Source of the DNA: Strongyloides papillosus
Lineage: Eukaryota; Nematoda; Chromadorea; Rhabditida; Strongyloididae
Direction of reading: 5' to 3'
Length of the DNA stretch: 64,000 nucleotides
NCBI GenBank assembly: GCA_005656395.1
Contig: SRSI01000048.1
Coordinates: forward strand, 1,364,001-1,428,000
The notes beneath the pieces were generated by a model. That model was not told where the DNA came from and made no database searches. It saw nothing but the letters and a program-made list of their open reading frames with translations. The position numbers and the translations under genes were made by a program. Shown here piece by piece: positions 46,480-57,405 of this stretch. Position 1 is the first letter of the stretch; each line of letters starts with the position of its first letter.

Positions 46480-47342
46480 TTGGTTTTTTTTTCAAATTTT
46501 AGAAATATCAAAAGACAAAAAAATGTTTTAAACAGCGTAGAATATTATGCTGTTCCATACATTTTGCCATTTTTAAAAAAATTATATGTGTTTTACATTT
46601 TAAATTTATGCAACTTTTATTTTATTTTGGTATTTTTTGTGGTATTATTCACATCTTAAATTCTAACTTTTTTTTATTTTATAAAATGCTTATTAAAGCC
46701 AATTTCGTGTAAAGTTACTAACGAATTAATAAAAATCACTATTCTAAACAATCGACTAGCAACAATAAGTTTAGAAATTTAAAAAATTCATAACAATTAT
46801 AATGAAAAACAATAATTATTTAACAACACAAAGTAATATTAATTAAATATATTATTTTAGTATATATTTTTTTATTTGAATTAAAGTATTTTGAAATTAT
46901 TTTTCCATGAACAAAACGAATAATATTTTAAAATTTCTAATAAATTTGACTTTTAAAAATAATCATTAAAAATATTATAAAAAAAGTTGAGTCATCAGAT
47001 GTATATAACTATATATAAAAGACTAATTTATAAAATTTCAAACAATTGAAGAATATTTAAAAAACAATACTGCTATATGTCAATAAATACTCTTTATAAA
47101 AGCATTTACAATCTTATATAAAGTTAAATTCTAATATTGCACTTTAAAATATATTGTAGAAAATAATTTAAGTTTTAAAGTAGCAACATTATAATAGATA
47201 AATATTTTAATTATTTTCTTAATTTTTTTGTACGAAATAATTACGTTAAAAAAAGTCGCAAATCAAGAAAATTTAAATTTTACCAGGTGGAACAAATTTA
47301 TTACATTTTATGTAAATCTGTGCCACTTTTTATTTTTGTGTG
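46480..47342. repeat. dispersed repeat R1, copy 2
   Basis: Direct copy of 40405-41290, offset ~6.06 kb, similar across most of its length. It ends in GTGCCACTTTTTATTTTTGTGTG, whose inverse matches the start of copy 1. The 5' terminal inverted repeat is not found; it would fall just after the receptor stop codon, so this copy may be truncated. A 67-codon frame at 46456-46659 lies within the repeat and is not conserved in copy 1. Confidence 0.6.
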
Positions 47343-47708
47343 AAATATTCTCAATATATTACATCATTTTACTGTTGAAGAATAAAAGAAAATACAAATT
47401 ATAAATTACAGTTTTAATCGGTAATCTTTATCTGTATTTGATTTGTTTACAAACACAAATTTAAAATAGTTTGATTTACATGAACCTTCTTAAACCATTC
47501 GCTTTACTCTTCTATTAAAATATATCAAAGAATTCCTTTTTAAAGTTTAAAGCTATAAAAAGCCTTTAACAAATTGCTTTTATTTTTGATAGTATTATAC
47601 AAATTGTAACAGACGCCTTTTGTTTGAAAAACTTAAGACTTCCAAAGTTATATATAATAAAGAGATATATAGGATAAAAAATTATCATTAAATTATTTTA
47701 AATACATC
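47343..47708. other. intergenic
   Basis: Upstream region of the F-box gene; no feature seen. Confidence 0.35.
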
Positions 47709-48732
47709 ATGGCCGCTGAAGATACTTTTTCAACACTTTCTATCACCTCTCTCCCTAATGAGGTTCTAAGAATCATATTTACAAAACTTGATTGGAAATC
47801 TATTTATAAAACTAGATTAACATCAAAATTCTTCAACACATTTATCACATCTAATATAAAATATCTCCCTAAACCTAGATTATTGTCATTGGATATTTCA
47901 AGTTTTGAAGAAAGTGATGGTTCCATTAAATTTTCCTATAAGTTGACTAATAGTCTAAAAACAATTGAATTTAAAAGTTTTTATTTGTCCGAAGATGAGG
48001 TTCGTTTATTTTTTGATTTAATTAGATAATATTAATATATAAATTTAGAATAAAATTGAAAAATTAAAAAATTACCTTTCAAGATTGGATCTTACAAATG
48101 GCATAAATCTTTGTATAAATACAACTGGAAAAGCAATAATTTTCGATCTTCTCAATAGTTACTTTCAAGAAAATACTAAGTTTTATTATCTAAAACTTTT
48201 TATTGATAAAAACCAAGAATTTGAAAGTTTTTCATCTTTTATACAAAAAATGAAATATATTGTATATTTTCATATTATTAAAATATGTTTTCAAGATCAA
48301 ATCATTCCTCAAGATTACACATTACCAATGGTAGACAAAATGAGAAGTTTAACAATCTCAGAATGTGATTGTACAAACTTTGTGAATCCATTAATGATTA
48401 GTAAACTATTTTCTAATAATAAAGAACTTGGAACAATTGAAATACTATCAAAATGTTACAAATTTCAAGAAAATTTATTAGAAAATATAAAAAATAGGCA
48501 AGAGATTTGTGATGGTTCTGACAATCATAGGAATTACACTCTTACGTTTTCTCATCAAAGTCTTATGGGAGCATTTGATGATGTCAGGAATTTTTTCCCT
48601 TGTGGAAGCTATCACATTGTACCTTATAGAGAAAAAGCTGGTAAATTTGTTGCTTGTAAAAGGTGTGATAAATGTAATCATGATAATTTAATTACTTTTC
48701 AATATTATAAATCTTTTTCATTTAGAAAATAA
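47709..48732 (+). CDS. F-box protein
   Basis: Residues ~10-50 form an F-box (SITSLPNEVLRIIFTKLDWK then LTSKFFNTFI), the Skp1-binding module of SCF ubiquitin ligases. The rest is a long, diverged Leu-rich region as in nematode F-box/FTH-like expansions, ending with Cys-rich CKRCDKCNHDN. The frame stops at 48028 if unspliced; removing 48000-48048 (donor GAG|GTTCGT, acceptor AATTTAG, 49 bp, phase 0) gives a 324-residue protein. The donor is weak, so the alternatives are an 106-residue truncated product or a pseudogene with one frame break. Substrate unknown. Confidence 0.7.
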
Positions 48733-50555
48733 ATAAAATGAATTAATACATTGTTTTAAATTCTTCTTATATTGCTAATATTTTTACAAATGTAACTGTA
48801 TTATTCATAGTTTTTGACTTTCATGATACTGCAATGCTTATTATAACAAACAGAAAGAAATAAGAAAAGTAAATTTCCCTTTATCGTAACATTTTCTAAT
48901 TTAAAAAAATTCTTATGAAAAGATAGTCAAAAGATGTGTTTTTCTTAGCTTGAAGGTAGGATCACTTTCAAAACATTTTATATAATAATAAAAGTGGAAG
49001 AAAAAGATCCAAAATACTTCCTACATGCTTTAAGTAAAGCATAAAACAATTATCATAAATTAATCCAAGCATATTCTAAAGCATAATCTTATAAATAACT
49101 GAAAAATGCATAAATTACTGATAAATCCCTTGACTTCAATCTAACATAAACATGGATTATATGAATATAACTTTTTGCACAACAGTGAAAAAATCTAACA
49201 TAATCTCAGAAAGAAACTAATCTTGTCTTAGTTTTGTCATAGTAGGGGATCGTAAATAACAGATAAACCTAAAAGCAATCTGAGAAACGACTACGTTACC
49301 TTTAGGACGAAATCATTACTTTGAGATCATGATTTTGTTCTGAGTGTTTAACTTGTGTCATCCACCAAATAAAAAGCGTTTATACATTAAATGCTTTTTT
49401 TTATTATATTCAGTGCTTGTTTTTGTCATAATTCCATTTTAAAATTACTTTTATGGAAGATAAATTAGTTTTACATACTGTGATGAATCTTTGTACATAA
49501 ATTCTTAAAAATTTCAAATTTATTAATATAAATTTCTATATTATTAATTTTTCATTTATGAAATATATGTAAAAACTGCTAAGAAATTACATCAAGTCAT
49601 AGTTTTTCATACCTTCTTCGAGTAAAACATATTAATATTATCATTTCAAACAAATGACAAATTATTCTTCCCTTTATAAAGAATCATTTATACAATTTGT
49701 TATTTTTAAATAAATGTTATATAGCACATTATACAATAATTCCAAGAAATACGAGGTACTTCATTGAAGATTGTTTAATTATAAACATCTCGTAAACATT
49801 TATGAAGATATACTCATAAACTTTGTGAAGAAAAAGCTCTTAAGAGCGAACTACAAAATTTTAAATTGTGTGCACCTGGATACTAAACATTATTAACGTT
49901 ATTTAATATTGAAAATTCAGCGAAATTTTTATTATCACTGTTTTCGTATAACTTTTCAATCGGATGACAAATTTTTTTAATTGTTAAAATAAAAATAAAA
50001 GTTAACTGTCAAAATTGATTTACAATGTAATATATTAACAAAATTTTTGTCCTTCAATTTTTTACTACCAAATTTCGTTGGATGCTAAAGAATATAAAAG
50101 TATTATTATGAAATGTATTACAAAATATATTTTAATAATAATTTCAATCAGTATTGTACACAAGAATTGCTTATTATTAATTAGAAGAAAAAAGTTATAT
50201 AATAACTTATGTAACTATATTTTTGTTACATTTTTCTTATCAAATAATTTTAAAAAATTGCTTCAACAAACAATTTAACTTCTATTGGTATTTTTATTAT
50301 TAATTATGTTCAATATACATCGGCTGAAGCAAAGTAAAGAAAACCAAAGTAGGGTTCCATGGAATTTTAAATACAAATTAAAAAAGCAATTAAAAATAAA
50401 AAAAATAAATAATTAATTTTATTTCTGTTATTCATTACTTACTATTAATTATTGCGATTATAAAAGGTTAAATTATTATTATTTAATATTTTACGATAAT
50501 ATTGTTGAAATCCATGATAATTAGTTGGCAATTAGGAAAAAAACTAAAGCATATA
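48733..50555. other. intergenic
   Basis: About 1.8 kb between convergent genes. AT-rich, no repeat or RNA recognised. A 66-codon stretch at 50078-50278 has no ATG-based or recognisable sequence support. Confidence 0.4.
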
Positions 50556-51610
50556 TTAATTAGAGATTCCTTTTTGAAATAATATTAAATTGATAATTCC
50601 ACACTCCTCCCAGTCTAATAATTTACCATGACTATAATAACCAAAATCTCTCATTTCATTTTCCTAAAAAATAACTTACTAATTAAAATTCAAAAAAATA
50701 AACTTACAATAGCATCATATAATTCACCATACTTAGGTTCATTATAGAATCCTGTACTTCTAAGTTGCTCGTAGAGGACTTTAAAAGAATTCGGAGGTCC
50801 AGTAGAACCATAATTTAATTCTAGCAAATTACATTCCTTCTTCATATAACCAATTTCTTCTTTATCAGCTATATTTCTCCACGGTAATGAACCAATTAAA
50901 TTTTCAACACATATAAAATATACACTCCATAAATCGTCGATTCTTCCTAAATCTCTCCTTCTATGACTATTTATACTGGTATACCTTACTGTACCCTTAA
51001 AATTTGAATAATCTTTTTTAGGTATCATTGAACCATCAGACTTCCGAAATTTTTTTGCTAACCCGAAGTCAACTAGATACATTTTCCTTCTACAGTCGTT
51101 TGTATTATATAGATCTATACAAAAATTTGCTGGCTTAACGTCTCGATGAATCCATCCATAATTATGTAAACCCTCCAAGCATGATATCATATTTTTCATT
51201 ACCCATAATGTTGTTGTAATTGAAAATTTCTCTTCAATCATTGCTTTTCTTATCTCATAAAAATTTGGACCACACAAAGGCATGACCATAAAATTAAAAT
51301 TTTTGGTTTCAAAGTAATTTATCAATTTTATGCAGTCAAATTTTTTCCCTTTTCCATGACGTTTGTATGATATTTTGTTAAGTTTAGATAATGTCTCTGC
51401 TTCAAATTTTAATAATTGATATTTTGCATCCTTTTTTTCAACCTTTATTGCAACAAATTGCCCTGTATAATTATCTGACGCCCAGTAAACTTGACCAAAA
51501 CCACCTGTTGAGATAAGTGAGTGAATGTGATATTTAAAATCCACTATATAATTTGGTTGAAACCATGATGTTTCTGTTATATAGGAAGCTGATGGTTTTA
51601 TTGCATTCAT
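50556..51610 (-). CDS. casein kinase 1 family protein kinase (nematode TTBK-like)
   Basis: Exons 51610-50708 and 50663-50556 (44-bp intron, phase 0) give 336 residues. The kinase domain runs from ~24 to ~325: glycine loop STGGFGQV, Lys56 in AIKVEKK, HRD at 155-157 within IHRDVKPANF, and DFG at 181-183 followed by LAKKFR. GTVRYTSINSH replaces the usual APE region, as in CK1-type kinases. CK1 signature features (no APE, HRRRDLGRIDDLWS) are present, so all catalytic residues are in place. C. elegans has a large, mainly male-germline expansion of such kinases; that role here is only a family-level inference. The short second exon completes the final helix and adds a C-terminal extension (DWEECGIIN). 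Confidence 0.88.
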
Positions 51611-51818
51611 TACTAATTTCCACCTAACAATATTAATATTTTATATCCTTTTTGTTATTGTTAATTAAATATTATTAATATAAAAAATAATTTAATATAT
51701 TTGTATTTTATCACAAATATAAGAAATAAAATTTTAATATAATTTGAATTATATGACTATTTATTGAATAATAAAATGGAATTTTTTTGTCATTACTCAC
51801 ATCCAATGACAAGAAGTA

Positions 51819-52775
51819 ATGGAAATATTCAATTTTTTAATTCTTGTTATAACATTTTTTTTACCTGTGACATGTGGAAAAAATGGTAATGATAGAAGAC
51901 AGAGTAGGCAATTTAATAATCCTAATTGTAATAAAGAACTTCGTGATTCAAAAAGTGGGAGTGTTATTAAAAAAAAGACTAAAACAGTTGTGAATCAAAA
52001 AAAGGTAAATAAGAATGTACCAAATATTCCCGTAAAAGAAACAATCATTAAAGTTGGAGGATATAAAAGACGTGGTAGTGAAATAGATCGTAATGATAAT
52101 AACATAGAAATTGTGTTTGATTTTGATAATCTTATGAATCATGAAGTTACATGTATTGATGACAGTGATGATGATAATGATAAAACATCTAACAATAATC
52201 CTAAAAATAAATTACAACTTTTTGAATCAAATAATGAAGTTCAAGATTATAAGAAAAAGAGAAAGAAAAAAACAGTTACATGTTCTGTTATCAGTGAAAA
52301 TGTTAAATCAAGTATGACGGCATCACCCATAACTAAAAAGGAAAGTGAGTATGAAGAAAGAAATATCATATTTACAGAGGATAAAAAACATAAAAAAAGT
52401 TCAAATAATGAGAGTTGTAATGATACGACAAGTATTATTACTATTAAATGTAATATACCATCAAATGATGGAAATAAAAAAGAAATAGAAAATAAAAAGG
52501 ATTTATTAAAACCTGGGGACAATTTTAATGAATACTCTAGCAAAGAGTTTAATAGACGTCGACAAAAAACATTCCCAACATTGGACGACGTCTTAAGTGG
52601 TGAAGGAAAATCTACGAATGAATTACCTGTTAATAAAGAACCACATAAAACTAAACATGGTAATGGGGAATGTAATAAAAATATAATTATTAAAGATCCT
52701 AAAAAGAATAGTCATCCAGAACTTGAAGATACGATGCATTTAGATTGTACTTCAGATAAATCGACTGTTACCTAA
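51819..52775 (+). CDS. secreted lysine-rich low-complexity protein
   Basis: 318 residues, single exon. A signal peptide (FNFLILVITFFLPVTCG) precedes a hydrophilic Lys/Asn/Asp/Ser-rich sequence with an acidic patch (DDSDDDND), several basic KKxRKKK-like runs (KKKRKKKTV) and six scattered cysteines. There is no domain, TM or repeat that I recognise. Basic clusters resemble nuclear-localisation or cleavage motifs, but with a signal peptide, secretion or the ER is more likely. It is transcribed divergently from the kinase gene, about 200 bp apart, so they may share a promoter. Coding status rests on length and signal peptide, not on homology. Confidence 0.65.
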   Translation: MEIFNFLILVITFFLPVTCGKNGNDRRQSRQFNNPNCNKELRDSKSGSVIKKKTKTVVNQKKVNKNVPNIPVKETIIKVGGYKRRGSEIDRNDNNIEIVFDFDNLMNHEVTCIDDSDDDNDKTSNNNPKNKLQLFESNNEVQDYKKKRKKKTVTCSVISENVKSSMTASPITKKESEYEERNIIFTEDKKHKKSSNNESCNDTTSIITIKCNIPSNDGNKKEIENKKDLLKPGDNFNEYSSKEFNRRRQKTFPTLDDVLSGEGKSTNELPVNKEPHKTKHGNGECNKNIIIKDPKKNSHPELEDTMHLDCTSDKSTVT

Positions 52776-55077
52776 GAAAAATAAGGTTACTCCTTCCTTG
52801 ATAATACAATACAAAACTTGGAAGTATTAATAATATTGTTTAATGATCAAGAAAAGAAAAATAACTCTTGAAGAATCTTCTTAATTAAAATATTGTATAA
52901 ATATATTTATAATCTTAATTTGAATAAAGCATTACACAACATCAAAAACAAACAGAACTTTTTTTCCATAATATTTTTCTTTCCTTTATTATCATTATAG
53001 AAAATCTACTATTATCTTCTTTCATATAATTTTATAGCATAAACAATAGTACATCTTCACTTCTTTTTAATATACCATCTCTATATAAATGTTAACTTTT
53101 TTTGTACTTTTAAATTTAAAAGTCTATTAATATAATACTTCTAAAAATATAAATATATGTATTTATTATATCCTTTTCATTTCGCTTTAATAGAAATGTC
53201 ATAGTTAATTATAATTAACTAAAAATATATTTTCATGCACATTTAAATATTATTTTAAATCATCTTTTCCGTTCTAAGTATGTTTATTACATAAAAGTAT
53301 ATTCAAACAAACTAATTTATTTAATTTATTTTAAAACTATTACATAAAAGAAATTGAAAAAAAGTGATAAATATAATGTTGTTTAATAATTTTTTTAATA
53401 AGTTCAAAAGTATGACGTCTTAGCATGGGCATGTTTGAAAGTTTATGATATTTATTCTAAACCCACAGGAGAAAAGTTTATTTATTATATTAAATTAAAC
53501 AGAAAACTAATAGTTTTCTCACTCTAATTATTTAATTACAAAATTATGTAAACTATCATGCTTGTTATTCTTCCCCCTCATTTTTTACCCCTCTAAACAA
53601 ATTATAAGTTTTTATTTTTCCTTAACTTTTTTAGTTTTTCAAAAATAATTTAGCACATACAAATATGGTATTATTTATCTAATGTTATTGGAGTAAAATA
53701 TTGTTTTCAACGTTTATTTTTTTAAAAAAAAGATAAATGTATCATAATATATGAGATGTAATATGTGAAAATAAAAAGTGAAAAGACACACTCTTATCAT
53801 ATAATCTATTACATAGTTAGTTTAATTTACGAAAATTTGTTTTATAAACCAAGAAGAAAAGATGCCTTTTTTGTACATAATATGAATATATAAGACCAAT
53901 TACATTTAAAAGTATAAATGTATTTATTTTTATTTTTTATATATATATATATATCATTTTCTCCTATCTCAAAAAATTTATTTTTATTTTATTTATAAAT
54001 ATATATATACTTCTTTTCTTTTAATTATTCCTTGTTAAAAGCATATGCTAACTTTATTAATGTGAATATTGGGGAAATTTTTATTGCCTACTTTTATGGG
54101 TGTGTATGTTATAATATGTATTATGTAAGACTTTTTGATGATATAACTTTATTTTTACTCCTCATTATATTTTTCCTTTTTATTCTTTCTTTTTTTTGCT
54201 TCTTAAATATTATCTCTTCCACTCTGTATTGGTTTTAAATATTCTTACTCATGACTCCAGATTTAAAACTTTTTTATAAATCTTTATAATTTTATGTAAA
54301 CTTTTATCATACCTAATTTATTGGTTATTGTCTGTTAACATTTATCTTAAAACAAGTGATTATATTTTTATATGACATAGTTAAATATCTTTATCATTAA
54401 CTATAGATATTCATGCCATTAACTCATTTCTAAATACCATAAAATAAGTACTTTTATAGAGTTATTTATTAACAATAAAAGTTAGAGTTATTTTAATGCT
54501 AAAACACTATACATAATTAAGAAAGGTACTAATTAAAATCACTCAATAACCTTTATTCATATTACATCATTAATAAAATATAATACTCTATAAATATTAT
54601 ATTCATCTAATTTTAATCTATCATTTTAAAAATTAATAGAATGAATTGCAAAAGAAGTGTATATATATTTAATAAGAGATTTTCAAAAAGATTTAGTTCT
54701 TTTTTATCTTAAAATATACTTATGTTCGTCAATTTTTATGTATTATACAATAAATAATTTTAAGATACCTTTTGTTCATTGAAAAATATTAATTTTTTTA
54801 TAGTTTACACTCATACGTATTTATATATTTTTAATAGAAATATATTTAAAAGCAATTTGATTCATAATACACATTATGAAGTATTTTTTTATATAATAAT
54901 TTAAAATACAAAACTTGTCTGATGTTATTCCTAGAATATATTATATAATATAACATTTGTATAAAGAAGGAAAATTTTCTGTAACTAATTAATTAAGGAA
55001 TTTTAATTTTTTTATTTACAGTTACATTTTTTTATTATCAAAAAAGTTTTTAGTTTATTAAATGGTAATCTTAAGAT
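52776..55077. other. intergenic with TA microsatellite
   Basis: About 2.3 kb, AT-rich. A (TA)n run of eight or so units lies at about 53938-53955 and a shorter one near 54000. A 68-codon hydrophobic frame at 54032-54238 begins from a non-ATG codon and is not accepted. Nothing else seen. Confidence 0.4.
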
Positions 55078-55901
55078 ATGGATGGGGGTAATATTAATGA
55101 GGATAATTTTTTTAAATCATTACCAACAACCATTGATGGAAGAACAAAAGTAAAGAATCCTTGTACTAATTATATTGATTTCTGTAAGTTCAAAACAATA
55201 ATTCCACCTCGGATTAATAACAATAATATCTTCTTGTTATAGCCTCATGTCCTTATAATATCAAACTTCTTCAACTAAAAAGATTTCCCACCGGTGAATG
55301 TAACAAATTATGGAATTTTCTTCTATTTCTCCTTAGTAACAAGAAGGATTATGGTAAACTTTTATATTGGTGTGGACCATGTGGATTATTTAGAATATCA
55401 AATATTAATGGTTTTCTCAATCTATGGAATCTCCTCAAAACTAAGAGGTCACACAAAAAAAATTACATCATTAATACTATTGAATTTTATAGTAAAAAAT
55501 ACAAATTTATCAAAATCATTGGTAAACATAGAAAAGGTGACTACTTCTACAAATTTGATCTTAAATACCTTATGGAGTATCTTAATAATAAAGTTTATAC
55601 ACAAATGATATTGAAAGAAAATTTCTACTCTGATCCCGAGGTTTTTATTCTCCGTAATTCAATTAATAATATAGTATTAACATATGAAAAATCACTTAAT
55701 GATTACAAAAATAATATGATAACTTTCGAAGAGTTGGAATGTAGAAGAAATTGGATGTTAGAGGAATCAAGAACTATCCTATGCCAATTTATTGCTAATA
55801 ATGAAGGAAATCAAAAAAAGATTAGCATTGGAATATCCATGTTATGTAATATTAATACTTTGGCACAATTTATTAACTCATTTAAAGGTAATCAAAAATA
55901 A
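55078..55901 (+). CDS. divergent ETS-domain protein
   Basis: Exons 55078-55183 and 55243-55901 (59-bp intron, phase 1) give 254 residues. Residues ~58-142 match the ETS winged helix-turn-helix: LWNFLLFLLSNK (family: LWQFLLELL), LLYWCGPCGLFRISN (family: I.W.G..GEF+L.DP), LWNLLKTKRSHKKNY, EFYSKKYKFIKIIG and GDYFYKFDLKYL. ETS proteins are nuclear transcription factors that bind GGAA cores. Here the recognition helix, normally NYEKLSRALRYYY, reads NYIINTIEFYSKKY, lacking the two DNA-contacting arginines. A short N-terminus and a helical, charged C-terminus (~110 residues) follow. DNA binding may be altered or lost. Complete frame, no stops. Confidence 0.7.
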
Positions 55902-57405
55902 CCTACTTTTCTTGTTTACTACTTGTCTCAATACTTTTTATTGGATTCTTAACACTATTTCTTTTAAAAACAATGGGACTTTACTAAGTTATTACTAAAT
56001 TTATATGATGAAAAATTGGAGATGAAAAGAATTATGAAAAAAAGAAAGTATACAATATTATAATGGCACTTTATTTTATAAAAAAATATATTTATAAACA
56101 AGATAAAAAAACTTCCCATTCATCAATATCAATTTAAATATATCAAATTATTTTTATTATCTATTTATAAATTCTATCACTTCTTTTTTAAGGCACATTT
56201 AATAAAATGTACTTTTTTAATATTATTATATTATACCTTATACACACACAAACAAATTAACATTGATTGGAAATTTTTAAAAAAATTAAAAAATAAATAA
56301 TATAAGAAAAATTATAATAAAAAAACAATAAAATTGTACATATTCTTATCTTCTCTTGATCCTCTTTTTTATCACTTCTTTAATCTTTTTACAAAAAAAT
56401 AAATTTTTTTTATAAAACCCGATTGATGTTTTATAAGAATTTAATAATTAATTATTAATTTTTTAAATTGTTTTGTTTTTCTTAGGTATTGTTAATTTTT
56501 ATAACTGAATATCAATATATTTATTTAAGAAACTTGAACTGATAATTTCACTCTTTTTCCTCATTTTCAGATCAATCTAAATTATGTTGTTGATAGTTGT
56601 TTGTTAAGTAAATATAATGAAAAATTATTAAGTATGCAGTTATACATATCCATAATCTTTTAAAATAAGTATTTGCCTTCTCGTCATTATAGGTCTATCA
56701 ATAATGTCACTGTTATAAAAATAACAAATCAATATAACCCCCAAATACAGAAATCATTAACTTTTTTCCTCCTCTCTATCGTATCCTTTTCCTTCTGATA
56801 AAAATCATATCATCTTCTTATCAATCTCTTCTTTGTTAATAATTAATGCTTGAATTATCAGTAGTAGTAATGTTAGATCAAATAATTTTTGTTATACCAT
56901 AATATTTGTTAGTTGAATAGTATTAGAATCTAAAAAAAAGATAAGCAAATTAATTTAATAAAAATAACCCAAAAAAACCTACCATTAAATAAAACAACAT
57001 AAATAAAAATCAGTGTTGGTTAAAAAAATTAAATACTTGTTAATAATCATGAATCATTTTTTTTATAATATTGTAGAACAAAACAAAAAAAAATTAGAAT
57101 TAAAAACAATATCTTTTCTTCTTTTAATAATTAATTAATAAAAAAAATTTACACATTTTTTTGGTTAATAATTTTGCATTAACTTTTTTTCATAATTATT
57201 ATACATAGGTTTGGCAATGTGTGTTTTGGTGTTTGTGTTTAGAAATATATATGTATGATATTAGTTGTCAAAAAAAATATAAGTATAACAAAAGTTGTCA
57301 GCAAATTAACAAACCACAAAATTAAATATATATAGTAGTACAAATAAAAAAAAAAGTTGTTTTGTTGATAAAAAAAATATCATATATTTTTTTGTTAAAT
57401 AATTT
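55902..57405. other. intergenic
   Basis: About 1.5 kb between the convergent ETS-like and STAR genes, rich in A/T runs; it includes both 3' UTRs. No feature recognised. Confidence 0.4.

Noticed and set aside
40331..47342. Reading the two R1 copies as LTRs of one retroelement
   Set aside because: The interior holds host-gene debris and no gag/pol sequence, and R1 copy 1 has its own terminal inverted repeats.
50078..50278. 66-codon plus-strand frame
   Set aside because: No ATG at the start of the open stretch, no recognisable sequence, lies in AT-rich spacer.
54032..54238. 68-codon hydrophobic frame
   Set aside because: Non-ATG start, no neighbours or splice signals that support it.
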